The notes beneath the pieces are model-generated. The model was not told the origin of the DNA, ran no database searches, and saw only the letters and a program-made list of their open reading frames with translations. This document shows, piece by piece, positions 8,251 to 16,518 of a DNA stretch of 36,230 nt (the stretch's first letter is position 1; the number at the start of each line of letters is the position of its first letter). The translations under genes were made by a program, and so were the position numbers. The stretch is from assembly GCF_003575975.1 (NCBI RefSeq), contig NZ_QQXK01000033.1, positions 1 to 36,230 on the forward strand. The letters run 5' to 3'. The DNA comes from Galactobacter valiniphilus (GTDB lineage: Bacteria; Actinomycetota; Actinomycetes; Actinomycetales; Micrococcaceae).

Positions 8251-8918
8251 TCAACGTGGTGGTCGTGGACGACGACTTCATGGTTGCGCGCATCCACGCG
8301 GGATTCGTGGCCAACGAGGAGGGCTTCCACGTGGCCGGAGTGGCCCACAACGCCCACGAGGCGACGAGCCTCGTCGCCTCCACGCGGCCCCACCTGGTGC
8401 TGCTGGACATCCACCTCCCCGACACCAACGGTCTGGACCTGCTGCGCGAGCTGCGCGGCATCCACCCCGACCTTGACGCGCTCGTCATCACGGCCGCCCG
8501 CGAGCAGGCGACCGTGGGGCGCGCCGTGCGCGGCGGCGTCGTCGGCTATCTCATGAAGCCCTTCGCGCGCGAGGACCTGGCCGTGCGCCTACAGAACTAC
8601 CGCCAGCTCGTGAGCGCCGTGGGCGGCGAGGGCACGGCGGAGCAGGCCACGATCGACCGCTTCTTCGGGGCTCCCCCGGCGGCGGCCGGCGCCCCCGCGC
8701 CTCCCAAGGGGCTCTCCGGCGAGACCCTCGCCAAGGTGCGCGAGGCCGTGGCCTCGGCAGCCGGCGACCTCTCCGCCTCCGAGGCCGCCCAACGCGTGGG
8801 CATCTCCCGCGTGAGCGCGCGCCGCTACCTGGAGCACCTCGCGGCGCAGGGGGTCCTGAGCGTGGAGCTCAAGTACGGGGCGGGACGTCCGGAGCGCCGC
8901 TACCGCGCGCACGCCTGA
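8247..8918 (+). CDS. citB: response regulator CitB/DcuR family
   Basis: The partner regulator of CitA has 223 residues. The N-terminal receiver domain has the acidic triad D8-D9-D10, the phosphoacceptor Asp54 in LVLLDIHLPDTNGLDLL, Thr82 and Lys104 in YLMKPFA. A Pro/Ala-rich linker of about 25 residues leads to a C-terminal helix-turn-helix (LSASEAAQRVGISRVSARRYLEHLAAQGVLSVE..GRPERRYR), which is the arrangement of DcuR/CitB proteins rather than the OmpR or NarL type. The GTG start at 8247 overlaps the citA stop as GTGA, so the two are co-translated. The likely targets are the divergent tctCBA genes, where a perfect 9-bp tandem repeat is present. A GC-rich hairpin with a T-rich tail follows 24 bases after the stop. 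Confidence 0.92.
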   Translation: MINVVVVDDDFMVARIHAGFVANEEGFHVAGVAHNAHEATSLVASTRPHLVLLDIHLPDTNGLDLLRELRGIHPDLDALVITAAREQATVGRAVRGGVVGYLMKPFAREDLAVRLQNYRQLVSAVGGEGTAEQATIDRFFGAPPAAAGAPAPPKGLSGETLAKVREAVASAAGDLSASEAAQRVGISRVSARRYLEHLAAQGVLSVELKYGAGRPERRYRAHA

Positions 8919-8942
8919 TCCGACAAGGGCTTGGGGCGCCCG

Positions 8943-8964
8943 CGCGTCCGGTGGCCCGGACGCG
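8943..8964 (+). terminator. terminator of citAB
   Basis: CGCGTCCGG (8943-8951) and CCGGACGCG (8956-8964) form a perfect 9-bp stem with a TGGC loop. The sequence after it (gcctggtattcctt) is T-rich for this genome. It lies 24 bases after the citB stop. Confidence 0.75.
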
Positions 8965-9341
8965 GCCTGGTATTCCTTAACCCGAACAGCGTTCTGCCCG
9001 GCAATGACCTGGGAACCGCTCCCCGCCCCTCGCGTTTCGACAAGGGCTCTACATAAACTGATGTGAGTCAGGCCACACCGGCCAGATCCCCGCATCCGTG
9101 GCGCGCGTGCTGCCAGACTTGAGCTCGGCGCGCGCGTCGCATCAACCAGCGAGGGGCACGTCCCAGCCCCTCGCCCACTTCTCTCCCGGGCGCCGGACAT
9201 CCCCTTCCATGGGCGCCGGGCGAGATCCCTGCAGGACCTTCTCTCCCTTCCTCGAGGGTCCTGCCCGCCAACAAGGGCGGGGTAGCTTCGACGGCCGTTC
9301 CCCCGGCCTCAGCTGCCTCGCCCTTGCTGCATCCTCCCGGG
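8965..9341. other. 377-bp gap between convergent operons
   Basis: No gene with convincing codon use or start site is seen on either strand. The gap holds TGTGAGTCAGGCCACA at 9062-9077, a near match to the CRP consensus but with no gene to serve. It also holds a 9-bp direct repeat GGGCGCCGG (twice between about 9188 and 9220) and a hairpin at 9231-9264. A small RNA cannot be excluded, but no promoter/terminator pair is convincing. Confidence 0.5.
9231..9264 (-). terminator. possible terminator of the leucine operon
   Basis: GCAGGACC (9231-9238) pairs with GGTCCTGC (9257-9264) across an 18-base pyrimidine-rich loop. It is about 80 bases past the stop of the last gene of the minus-strand leucine-degradation operon. 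No U-tract follows. Confidence 0.4.
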
Positions 9342-10157
9342 CTAGGCGCCCCTGGCCGCGAGCAGCCTGGCCTTCTTCAGGACCACCTCGTCCACCATGC
9401 GCCCGTCCAGGGCGAAGCTACCCTGCTGCGCGGTGGCCGCCTCCAGGACGCGGGCGGCCCAGGCTAGCTCCTCGGCGCTCGGGCGGTACGCCTCGCGGAC
9501 GGCCGCCGCCTGATCGGGGTGCAGCACCGCCTTCAGGTCGAAGCCGCTCGCGACGGCGTCATGCGTCTCGGCCGCCAGCCCGGCGGCGTCGGCGAGGTCG
9601 AGGTACACGGCGTCGATCGCCGCCTTGCCGTGGGCCTTGGCCGCGATCAGCACGCGGGAGCGTGCGTACACGCAGACGTCCCGGTAGCTCGCGTCCGCCC
9701 GGCGCGAGCCGGTGCCCTGCATCGAGGCGATGAGGTCCTCGGCACCCCACATGAGCGCGCCGACGTGGTCCTGGGCCGCGAGCTCCTCCGCGGCGGCGAC
9801 CCCCGCGGCCGTCTCGATGAGGGCCGCCACGAGGTACGGCTCGCCGTCGCCGTCCAGGAGCCGCACGTCAGCGGCGCTGGCCGCCTTGGGCACCATGACG
9901 TAGCGATACGCCGTGCGGCGCAGGGCCGCGAGGTCGTCCTCGAAGTGCCCCTCGCCGCGCGGATTGATCCGCACCACGCTGGTGGCCGGTTCGAGGGTGG
10001 AGGCCAGCAGGGCGTCGCGGGCCGCCGCCTTGGCGCCGGGCGCCACGGCGTCCTCGAGGTCGATGATGACCGCCGAGGCCCGCGCCGCGGCCTTCTCGAA
10101 GCGTTCGGGGCGATCCCCCGGCACGAACATCAGGTCCGGCCCGTCCACGAAGCTCAC
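9342..10157 (-). CDS. citE: CitE/HpcH-family CoA-ester lyase
   Basis: The 271-residue product is a CitE-like member of the HpcH/HpaI aldolase superfamily, a Mg-dependent (beta/alpha)8 lyase acting on acyl-CoA esters. Motifs seen are LMFVPGDRPERFEKA, AVIIDLEDAVAPGAKAAARD (metal-binding E/D region), VVRINPRG, MVPKA, LIETAAGV and MWGAEDLIASMG-like sequence. There is no citrate lyase CitD or CitF beside it, so it is not part of citrate lyase. The order lyase, MaoC, acyl-CoA dehydrogenase, accA1, accD1 is that of M. tuberculosis Rv2498c-Rv2502c, where the lyase cleaves (R)-3-hydroxy-3-methylglutaryl-CoA to acetyl-CoA and acetoacetate. The same last step of leucine breakdown is the best guess here. 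The GTG start at 10157 has GGAGG upstream and overlaps the MaoC stop as GTGA. Exact substrate is inferred from context. Confidence 0.85.
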   Translation of the reverse strand: MSFVDGPDLMFVPGDRPERFEKAAARASAVIIDLEDAVAPGAKAAARDALLASTLEPATSVVRINPRGEGHFEDDLAALRRTAYRYVMVPKAASAADVRLLDGDGEPYLVAALIETAAGVAAAEELAAQDHVGALMWGAEDLIASMQGTGSRRADASYRDVCVYARSRVLIAAKAHGKAAIDAVYLDLADAAGLAAETHDAVASGFDLKAVLHPDQAAAVREAYRPSAEELAWAARVLEAATAQQGSFALDGRMVDEVVLKKARLLAARGA

Positions 10158-10657
10158 GCCTGCACCTCCCCCGCCGCGTGCGCGGCGTGGCCGGCGGCAT
10201 CCCACAACAGCACGGTGCGATTCGCCGTGGCAACGACCCGCCCGTCCTGGTTCTTCCCCTCGTGACTCATCCCCACGACCCACTGACCGGGCCGCGAGGA
10301 GCTCATGCGCTTGGACGTGATGGTCGTGGAGGCGTAGAGCGTGTCCCCCGCGAACACGGGGTGCGGAAAGGCGATGTCGCTCAGGCCCAACTGCGCCACG
10401 AGCGTGCCCTGCGTCAGCTGCCCCACGCTGAGGCCCACGAGCGTGGAGAGCGTCAGCATGGAGTTCACGAGCGGGCGCTTGAACGGCTGGGTCGCCGCGA
10501 AGGCGTGATCCAGGTGCAGGGCCTGCGGGTTCATGGTGAGCGTCGTGAAGAGGACGTTGTCCGCCTCCGTGAGCGTGCGCCCTGGCGCGTGCACAAACTC
10601 GTCCCCCAGGTCCAGCTCGTCGGCGTAGAGCCCGCGCTGCTGAATCCGCCGGCTCAC
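10154..10657 (-). CDS. MaoC-like hot-dog enoyl-CoA hydratase/dehydratase
   Basis: This 167-residue protein has a single MaoC-type hot-dog domain. The catalytic region reads TMNPQALHLDHAFA, the N-x4-H-x-D pattern of (R)-specific hydratases. It is followed by PLVNSMLTLSTLVGLSVGQL, the beta-strand GDTLYASTTITSKRMSSSRP and the C-terminal QDGRVVATANRTVLL. By analogy with Rv2499c, which lies at the same place in the mycobacterial leucine cluster, it probably hydrates 3-methylglutaconyl-CoA to (R)-3-hydroxy-3-methylglutaryl-CoA for the lyase encoded next. GTG 10657 overlaps the acyl-CoA dehydrogenase stop as GTGA, and its own stop overlaps the lyase start as GTGA. This hydratase replaces the crotonase-type methylglutaconyl-CoA hydratase (LiuC) of proteobacterial pathways. 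The fold is clear; the substrate is inferred. Confidence 0.85.
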   Translation of the reverse strand: MSRRIQQRGLYADELDLGDEFVHAPGRTLTEADNVLFTTLTMNPQALHLDHAFAATQPFKRPLVNSMLTLSTLVGLSVGQLTQGTLVAQLGLSDIAFPHPVFAGDTLYASTTITSKRMSSSRPGQWVVGMSHEGKNQDGRVVATANRTVLLWDAAGHAAHAAGEVQA

Positions 10658-11823
10658 AGCCCCAGGCTCCGCCCAATCAGCATGAGCTGCACCTCGGTGG
10701 TGCCCTCGCCGATCTCCAGGATCTTCGAGTCGCGGTAGTGGCGCGCCACGAGCGATTCGTTGATGAAGCCGTAGCCGCCAAACACCTGCGTGGCGTCGCG
10801 CGCGTTGTCCATGGCCGCCTCGCCCGCGATGAGCTTGGCGAGCGCCGCCTCGGTCTTGAACGGTTGGCCCGCCAGCATGAGCCGCGCGGCGTGGTGATAG
10901 GCCAGGCGCGCCTGGTGGGCGCGGGCCTGCATGCGGGCGATCTTGAAGGAGACGCCCTGGTACTCGGAGAGGGGCTTGCCGAAGCTCCTGCGTTCCTTGG
11001 CGTACTTGACGCACTCGTCGACGCAGCCCTGCGCGGCGCCGGTGGAGAGCCCGGCGATCGCGATGCGGCCTTCGTCCAGGATGGAGAGGAAGTTGGCGTA
11101 GCCGCGGCCGCGCTCGCCCAGCAGGTTCTCCTCGGGCACGCGCGCGTTCTTGAAGGAGAGCGGGTGGGTGTCGGAGGCGTTCCACCCCACCTTGTTGTAG
11201 GCCGGCTCGGCCGTGAAGCCGGGGGTGTCAGCGGGCACCAGGATCGTTGAAATCTCCTTGCGCGGGGCGCCGCTCGCCTCCTTGGGCGGGAGTTCTCCCG
11301 TGACCGCCGTGACGGTGATGAGCGCCGTGATGTCCGTGCCGGAGTTGGTGATGAACTCCTTGGCGCCGTTGATGACCCACGCGCCGTCCTCGAGCTGCGC
11401 GGTGGTGCGCGTGCCGCCCGCATCCGAGCCGGCCTCCGGCTCGGTGAGGCCAAACGCCGCCAGGTTGGCCCCCGAGGTCAGCCGCGGCAGCCACTCCTCC
11501 TTCTGCGCCTCGGTGCCGAAGCGATACACGGGCATGGCGCCGAGCGAGACGCCGGCCTCGAGCGTGATCGCGACCGACTGATCCACCCGCCCCAGCTCCT
11601 CGAGGGCCAGCGCCAGGGCGAAGTAGTCGCCGCCCATGCCGCCGTACTCCTCGGGGAAGGGCAGGCCGAAGAGGCCCAGCTCGCCCATCTGCGCCACCAC
11701 CTCGGACGGGAAGCTGTGCTCCACGTCGTGCTGGTACGAGACGGGCGCGACCACCTCGCGCGCGAACTCGCGGACCGTCTCCACGAGGTCCTGGTACTCC
11801 TCTTCAAGCAGCGACTCGCTCAT
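10654..11823 (-). CDS. acyl-CoA dehydrogenase (isovaleryl/branched-chain type, FadE19-like)
   Basis: This is an FAD-dependent alpha,beta-dehydrogenase of a branched-chain acyl-CoA, 389 residues, the usual length. Landmarks are FPEEYGGMGGDYFALALALEELGR, the FAD-binding AFGLTEPEAGSDAGGTRTTA, GAKEFITNSG, ERRSFGKPLSEYQGV, TQVFGGYGFINE and the C-terminal EIGEGTTEVQLMLIGRSLG. It lies in the carboxylase operon where isovaleryl-CoA dehydrogenase (leucine pathway) is expected, in the position of FadE19 (Rv2500c). The catalytic Glu is at the canonical site (Glu373 in GEGT), whereas classical isovaleryl-CoA dehydrogenases have Ala there and the base elsewhere, so a broader branched-chain substrate (isovaleryl-, isobutyryl- or 2-methylbutyryl-CoA) is possible. 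ATG 11823 is preceded by a purine-rich GAGGAAAGGGAAG. It starts 17 bp after the biotin carboxylase stop. Confidence 0.9.
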   Translation of the reverse strand: MSESLLEEEYQDLVETVREFAREVVAPVSYQHDVEHSFPSEVVAQMGELGLFGLPFPEEYGGMGGDYFALALALEELGRVDQSVAITLEAGVSLGAMPVYRFGTEAQKEEWLPRLTSGANLAAFGLTEPEAGSDAGGTRTTAQLEDGAWVINGAKEFITNSGTDITALITVTAVTGELPPKEASGAPRKEISTILVPADTPGFTAEPAYNKVGWNASDTHPLSFKNARVPEENLLGERGRGYANFLSILDEGRIAIAGLSTGAAQGCVDECVKYAKERRSFGKPLSEYQGVSFKIARMQARAHQARLAYHHAARLMLAGQPFKTEAALAKLIAGEAAMDNARDATQVFGGYGFINESLVARHYRDSKILEIGEGTTEVQLMLIGRSLGL

Positions 11824-11840
11824 GGCTTGCTTCCCTTTCC

Positions 11841-14036
11841 TCAGCTGGCTTCCGGGGCGGCGGCCGGGGTCTCCGGCTCCGCCTCCGCTTCGATGACGGC
11901 CACGATCTGTCCCTGGTTGACCTGCGATCCCACGGCCACGCCCGCCGCGAGGCGCACGCGCCCGGCGATGGGGGCCGTGACAGGGTGCTCCATCTTCATG
12001 GCCTCGATGGCCACGAGCGCCGCCCCCGCCTCGACGAGCTCGCCGTCCCGCACGCCGATCGTCGCCACGGTGCCCGTCATGGGCGCGATGGCGCGCGGGT
12101 CGCCGCCCGTCGCCGCCACGCCGCGCTCGGCGAGCGCCTCGCGCTGCCGTGCAGCGCGCAGCACCGCCGTGGCGTGCAGAGTCTGGCCCAGGCCGTGGAT
12201 CCACAACTCGGGCCGGTCGCCGCCCGTGTGCACGAGCGTGGCGCGCGCCGCGCTGCGCCCGATCCCGCCCGTGCTGGCGTGCAGCACGAGCTCCTGCTCG
12301 GTGGACGCACCATGCCTAGCGGCATGCTGTCCGCGCCATTCGACGTCGCCGAACTCGCCCTCCGCCCCGCCCGGGCGGGGCGTCACGGCGCCGCTCGCCG
12401 CGCCGTCGGGCAGCTCGAGGAGCACGTGGACGCCCGCCTGCCCGACGCCGCCCGCTCGCCAGCCGTCCGGCGTCCAGCCGGGCGCGGTGCCGGGCTGGGC
12501 GGCCGGGACGATCGGCTCGAGGGCCTGGGCGCCGGAGCCGGCGCGGATCTCGAGGACGGCGGCGGCCGCGGCGAGCGCCGCGACGAGCCGGGGCTCCGGC
12601 GCCGGGGCGCGCGTGAGCTCGGGGCGGCGGGCGATGAGGCCGGTGTCGAGCCGTCCCGCGCGCACGTCCGGATCGGCGAGCAGCGCCCGCAGGTAGCCCA
12701 CGTTGCTGCCGGCGCCCGCGATGAGCGTGTCCGCGAGGGCGGCGTCGAGGCGGTCGAGGGCCACGCCACGGTCGGGGCCGAAGGCGATGACCTTGGCGAT
12801 CATGGGGTCGTAGAACGCGCTGACCTCGCCGGGGCCGTCCAGCGCCGCGTCGACGCGCAGGCCCTCGCCGCGCGGGAAGGAAACCGCGCGCACGGCGCCC
12901 ACGGCGGGCAGGAAGTTCTCCTCCGGGCGCTCGGCGTAGACGCGCGCCTCGGCGGCGTGGCCCGTCAGGCGCACCTCGTCCTGCGTGAAGTCGAGGGCCT
13001 CGCCCGCGGCGATGCGGATCTGCCAGGCCACGAGGTCCAGGCGCTCCCCGCGGACCCGGACCACTTCCTCCGTGACGGGGTGCTCCACCTGCAGGCGCGT
13101 GTTCATCTCCATGAAGAAGAACTCGTCGGGGCGGTCGTCGGAGACGAGGAACTCCACGGTGCCAGCGCCCACGTAGCCCACGGAGCGGGCGGCGTTGACG
13201 GCCGCCTCGCCGAGGCGCGCGCGCAGGGCGGCGCCGCCGTCGGGCTGGGCGAGCAGCAGCGGCGCGGGGGCCTCCTCGATGACCTTCTGGTGGCGGCGCT
13301 GCAGCGAGCACTCGCGCTCCCCCAGGTGCACCGTGGTGCCGTGCTTGTCCGCCAGGAGCTGGACCTCGATGTGCCGCGGGTTGGTGATGAGGCGCTCCAG
13401 GAAGAGCGTGTCGTCGCCGAAGGCCGTGCGGGCCGTGCGGCGGGCCGAGGCCAGCGCGCCCGGCAGCTCCGCGGCGTCGTGCACCTCCACCATGCCCTGG
13501 CCACCCCCGCCGGCGCTCGGCTTGATGAGCAGCGGGAAGCCCACGCCGCCCGCCCCGGCGACCAGGGCGGCGTCGTCGAGCCCCGCCTCGGCGATGCCCG
13601 GCGTGACGGGCACGCCGGCGGCGGCCACGTGATTCTTGGCCGTGATCTTGTCTCCCATGACGGCCAGGGCCTCCTCGCCCGGGCCGATGAAGGCGATGCC
13701 CGCCTCGGCGAGCGCGCGGCCGAACGCCGCGTTCTCGGAGAGGAAGCCGTATCCGGGATGGACGGCGTCCGCACCCGTGGCCGAGGCGGCGGCGAGGACG
13801 GCGTCCAGGTCCAGGTAGGACTCGGAGGCCGGAGCCGGGCCGAGGCGCACGGCGACGTCGGCCTCGCGGACGTGCGCAGCATCCGCGTCGGCGTCCGAAT
13901 AGACGGCCACGGCCGTGAGGCCGAGCGCGTGGACCGTGCGGATGACGCGGCGCGCGATCTCGCCGCGGTTGGCGACGAGGACGGTGTGGATCTCCCGGGT
14001 GGGGACGGCGTGGGGCTGAAGCGACACGGGGCTCAC
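11841..14036 (-). CDS. accA1: acyl-CoA (methylcrotonyl-type) carboxylase alpha subunit: biotin carboxylase + BCCP
   Basis: This 731-residue biotin-dependent carboxylase alpha chain charges biotin with bicarbonate and ATP and presents it to the carboxyltransferase. The order of domains is: biotin carboxylase at about 16-460, with [30 protein letters not shown], the ATP-grasp Gly-rich [44 protein letters not shown] and [18 protein letters not shown]; a BT-like spacer at about 500-640 that is poorly conserved; and the C-terminal biotinyl domain with [11 protein letters not shown], Lys681 being the biotinylation site. With accD1 beside it and leucine-pathway neighbours, methylcrotonyl-CoA is the likely substrate, as for mycobacterial AccA1/AccD1. 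The GTG start at 14036 overlaps the accD1 stop as GTGA. Confidence 0.92.
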   Translation of the reverse strand: MSPVSLQPHAVPTREIHTVLVANRGEIARRVIRTVHALGLTAVAVYSDADADAAHVREADVAVRLGPAPASESYLDLDAVLAAASATGADAVHPGYGFLSENAAFGRALAEAGIAFIGPGEEALAVMGDKITAKNHVAAAGVPVTPGIAEAGLDDAALVAGAGGVGFPLLIKPSAGGGGQGMVEVHDAAELPGALASARRTARTAFGDDTLFLERLITNPRHIEVQLLADKHGTTVHLGERECSLQRRHQKVIEEAPAPLLLAQPDGGAALRARLGEAAVNAARSVGYVGAGTVEFLVSDDRPDEFFFMEMNTRLQVEHPVTEEVVRVRGERLDLVAWQIRIAAGEALDFTQDEVRLTGHAAEARVYAERPEENFLPAVGAVRAVSFPRGEGLRVDAALDGPGEVSAFYDPMIAKVIAFGPDRGVALDRLDAALADTLIAGAGSNVGYLRALLADPDVRAGRLDTGLIARRPELTRAPAPEPRLVAALAAAAAVLEIRAGSGAQALEPIVPAAQPGTAPGWTPDGWRAGGVGQAGVHVLLELPDGAASGAVTPRPGGAEGEFGDVEWRGQHAARHGASTEQELVLHASTGGIGRSAARATLVHTGGDRPELWIHGLGQTLHATAVLRAARQREALAERGVAATGGDPRAIAPMTGTVATIGVRDGELVEAGAALVAIEAMKMEHPVTAPIAGRVRLAAGVAVGSQVNQGQIVAVIEAEAEPETPAAAPEAS

Positions 14037-15655
14037 ATCCTGAAGAGGCCGAAGGAGGTCTGCGGCAGCTCGGTGGCCGTGATGACCCCGAGCGCCAGGG
14101 AGAGCACGCGGCGCGTGTCCTCGGGGGCGATCACGCCGTCGTCCCAGAGCCGGGCCGTGGAGTACCAGGGGCTGCCCTGATGCTCGTACTGCTCCAGGGT
14201 GGGCTTGGAGAACTCCGCCTCCTGCTCCGCCGTGAACTCACCGCCCTTGCGCTCCACGTTGGCGCGGTGGACGGTGGCGAGGACGCTTGCCGCCTGCTTG
14301 CCGCCCATGACCGAGATGCGGGCGTTGGGCCACATCCAGAGGAAGCGCGGCTGGTAGGCGCGGCCGGCCATGGCGTAGTTTCCGGCGCCGAAGGAGCCGC
14401 CCACCACCACGGTGAGCTTGGGGACGCGGGCGCTCGCGACGGCCGTGACGAGCTTGGCGCCGTCCTTGGCGATGCCGCCAGCCTCGGCCTGCGAGCCGAC
14501 CATGAAACCCGAGATGTTCTGCAGGAAGAGCAGCGGGATGCCGCGCTGATCGCACAGCTCGATGAAGTGGGCGCCCTTCTGGGCGCTCGAGGAGAAGAGC
14601 ACGCCGTGGTTGGCGAGGATCCCCACGAGGTGGCCGTCGATGCGGGCGAAGCCCGTCACGAGGCTCGTGCCGAACTCCGGCTTGAACTCGTCAAGAACGC
14701 TGCCGTCCACGAGCCGGGCGATGATCTCGCGCGGGTCGTAGGGCTCGGTCACCTCCTCCGGGATCACGGCGGCGAGGCCGCTCTCCCCCGTGGCGGGAAC
14801 CAGGGGCTCGACGGCGGGGCGCCGGGTCACGCTGTCGAAGGCCGGGGTGGGCGCCGGGAGGGTTGCGACGATGTCGCGGACGATGGCCAGGGCGTGGGCG
14901 TCGTCCTCGGCGAGGTGGTCCACCACGCCGGAGGTGGTGGCGTGCAGCTCGCCGCCGCCGAGCTCTTCGGCGCTGACGTCCTCGCCGATGGCTGCCTTCA
15001 CGAGCGGCGGGCCGCCCAGGAAGATGGTGGCCTGGTTGCGCACGATGACCGACTCGTCGCTCATGGCCGGGACGTAGGCGCCGCCCGCCGTGCAGGAGCC
15101 CAGGACCGCGGCGATCTGCGGGATCTTGGCGGCGGAGAGCCTGGCCTGGTTGTAGAAGATCCGACCGAAGTGCTCGCGGTCGGGGAAGACCTCGTCCTGG
15201 CGCGGGAGGTTGGCGCCGCCCGAGTCCACGAGGTAGACGCAGGGCAGGGCGTTTTCGCCGGCCACCTCCTGGGCGCGCAGGTGCTTCTTGACCGTGATCG
15301 GGAAGTACGAGCCGCCCTTCACCGTGGCGTCGTTGCAGAGCACCATGACGGGCCGGCCGTGGACCAGCCCGATCCCCGAGACGAGGCCGGCACCCGGCGC
15401 CGCGCCGTCGTACATCTCCTCCGCCGCGAGCGGCGCGAGCTCGAGGAAGGGCGAACCCGGGTCCAGGAGCGTGGCGACGCGGTCGCGCGGCAGGAGCTTG
15501 CCGCGGGCCACGTGGCGCTCGCGGGAGGCCTCGGGGCCGCCCGCCGCGGCGCGGGCGAGGCGCTCGCGGAGCTCCTCGGCGAGGGCGCGATTGCGCTCGC
15601 GGCGCGCCCGGGCGAGCGGGTCGGAGGGGTCCAGGGTGGTGCTCAGGACCGGCAC
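14033..15655 (-). CDS. accD1: acyl-CoA (methylcrotonyl-type) carboxylase carboxyltransferase beta subunit
   Basis: This 540-residue carboxyltransferase transfers CO2 from carboxybiotin to an acyl-CoA. The N-half has the [22 protein letters not shown] and [22 protein letters not shown] blocks, then [19 protein letters not shown] and [20 protein letters not shown], which are typical of MCC beta/AccD1. The C-half has [33 protein letters not shown] and the oxyanion-type [21 protein letters not shown], then [11 protein letters not shown]. The NISGFMVG and AYQPRF sequences point to methylcrotonyl-CoA rather than propionyl-CoA. GTG 15655 is chosen because GGAGG lies 7 bases upstream. An upstream in-frame start near 15730 would put the TetR operator inside the gene. 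It is first in the minus-strand leucine operon, and its promoter region holds the operator at 15711-15734. Confidence 0.92.
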   Translation of the reverse strand: MPVLSTTLDPSDPLARARRERNRALAEELRERLARAAAGGPEASRERHVARGKLLPRDRVATLLDPGSPFLELAPLAAEEMYDGAAPGAGLVSGIGLVHGRPVMVLCNDATVKGGSYFPITVKKHLRAQEVAGENALPCVYLVDSGGANLPRQDEVFPDREHFGRIFYNQARLSAAKIPQIAAVLGSCTAGGAYVPAMSDESVIVRNQATIFLGGPPLVKAAIGEDVSAEELGGGELHATTSGVVDHLAEDDAHALAIVRDIVATLPAPTPAFDSVTRRPAVEPLVPATGESGLAAVIPEEVTEPYDPREIIARLVDGSVLDEFKPEFGTSLVTGFARIDGHLVGILANHGVLFSSSAQKGAHFIELCDQRGIPLLFLQNISGFMVGSQAEAGGIAKDGAKLVTAVASARVPKLTVVVGGSFGAGNYAMAGRAYQPRFLWMWPNARISVMGGKQAASVLATVHRANVERKGGEFTAEQEAEFSKPTLEQYEHQGSPWYSTARLWDDGVIAPEDTRRVLSLALGVITATELPQTSFGLFRM

Positions 15656-15710
15656 ATGAGCCTCCAGGGTCGGTGGCGGGCTGTGTGGTTGCCGCCGCGG
15701 TGGCGACAAT

Positions 15711-15734
15711 TTCAGTGAATGGTGATTCACTGAA
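15711..15734. promoter_or_regulatory. 24-bp palindromic operator, likely TetR site
   Basis: TTCAGTGAAT (15711-15720) and ATTCACTGAA (15725-15734) are perfect inverted copies around a 4-base spacer. The palindrome is AT-richer than its surroundings and lies between the divergent accD1 and tetR genes, 56 bp upstream of accD1 and 123 bp upstream of tetR. That is the classic place for autoregulatory TetR-family binding. Confidence 0.75.
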
Positions 15735-15745
15735 GCCCGACACTA

Positions 15746-15759
15746 GTGACCCTGATCAC
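15746..15759. promoter_or_regulatory. CRP/GlxR-like site of the leucine operon
   Basis: GTGACCCTGATCAC fits GTGA-N6-TCAC exactly (8 of 10 positions of TGTGA-N6-TCACA). It lies 11 bp beyond the TetR-type operator, upstream of the accD1-to-citE operon. It is one of four such sites in catabolic promoter regions in this window. Confidence 0.5.
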
Positions 15760-15856
15760 GCTTGTCTAGGCTCGCCCGGGCAAGCATCTGGTGAAGACTG
15801 GTGCCGCGGGCGCGCTGGCGTCCGCGCCGAGGCGTACCGACAGGAAGGAGGAGCGC

Positions 15857-16432
15857 ATGGTGTCCCTTCGGGAGCAGGCCAAGGCTCACCGCCGGGCCGA
15901 GCTGCTGGCCGCCGCCGCGCGCCTCTTTGCCGCCGACGGCTTCCACGCCACCACGCTCGGGGCCGTGGCCGCCGAGGCCGGCGTGAGCGCCCCGGCCGTC
16001 TACCGGCACTTCGAATCCAAGGCCGATCTGCTGGCGCAGATGCTCGTGGGAGTGTCCGAATCCCTGCTGGAGGGCGGGCGCGCGGCCTGCGAGTCGGCGT
16101 CGCCCCTGCGCTCGCTGTGCACCGCGCACGCGCGCTTCGCCGTCAACGAGTCAGCCGTCATCCGCGTGCAGGAACGCGACCTCGCCAGCCTGGACGCCGG
16201 GCCGCGCCACCGCGTGCGCTCCTTGCAGGCCGAATACGTGCAGCTCTGGGTCGCCGCGCTGGGACCCTCCGTGCCGGACGCCGACGAGGCCGAACTGCGC
16301 CTGCGCGTGCACGCAGCGTTCGGCCTGCTCAACTCCACGCCTCACGCGCTGCGCCGCTCCGGGGCGGTCTCCGACCCCGTGGGTCTCTTCACGAACCTCG
16401 CTATGGCCGCGCTCACGGCGCCCCGGCGGTAG
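15857..16432 (+). CDS. TetR/AcrR family transcriptional regulator
   Basis: The 191-residue product has an N-terminal TetR helix-turn-helix: HRRAELLAAAARLFAADGFHATTLGAVAAEAGVSAPAVYRHFESKADLLAQML, with recognition helix SAPAVYRHF at about residues 45-53. The C-terminal ligand domain (about 65-185) is alpha-helical and without a recognisable ligand class. ATG 15857 is chosen because AAGGAGGAG precedes it; the frame also opens at 15791 but without a ribosome site. It is divergent from the leucine-degradation operon with a perfect palindromic operator between, so it most likely represses that operon and itself and is released by a pathway acyl-CoA. The mycobacterial counterpart cluster also has a divergent TetR gene (Rv2506). 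Ligand identity is inference. Confidence 0.9.
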   Translation: MVSLREQAKAHRRAELLAAAARLFAADGFHATTLGAVAAEAGVSAPAVYRHFESKADLLAQMLVGVSESLLEGGRAACESASPLRSLCTAHARFAVNESAVIRVQERDLASLDAGPRHRVRSLQAEYVQLWVAALGPSVPDADEAELRLRVHAAFGLLNSTPHALRRSGAVSDPVGLFTNLAMAALTAPRR

Positions 16433-16518
16433 GGTGAACGGGTGCATCGCCCCAACGAGGGGATGCGCCGGACGCGTTCGACCCCGACGCGTCGCCCCGG
16501 ACCCCTTGAGGAGACATC

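Noticed and set aside
9062-9077. TGTGAGTCAGGCCACA as a fifth CRP/GlxR site
   Set aside because: It is a 9 of 10 match but lies between convergent operons with no gene or promoter to control, so it is treated as a chance occurrence unless a small RNA is found there.
9098-9733. Open frame on the plus strand in the citB/citE gap
   Set aside because: Pro/Arg/Ser-rich low-complexity translation running antisense into the citE gene, with no ribosome site; typical high-GC artefact.
9342-10157. True citrate lyase beta subunit (because citrate genes lie nearby)
   Set aside because: No citD, citF or citC genes are present, and the gene is locked by overlaps into the leucine operon, so it is a CitE-like CoA-ester lyase instead.
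11985-14180. 731-codon open frame antisense to the biotin carboxylase gene
   Set aside because: It mirrors the real gene, has Arg/Gly/Val low-complexity composition and no start signal or family motif.
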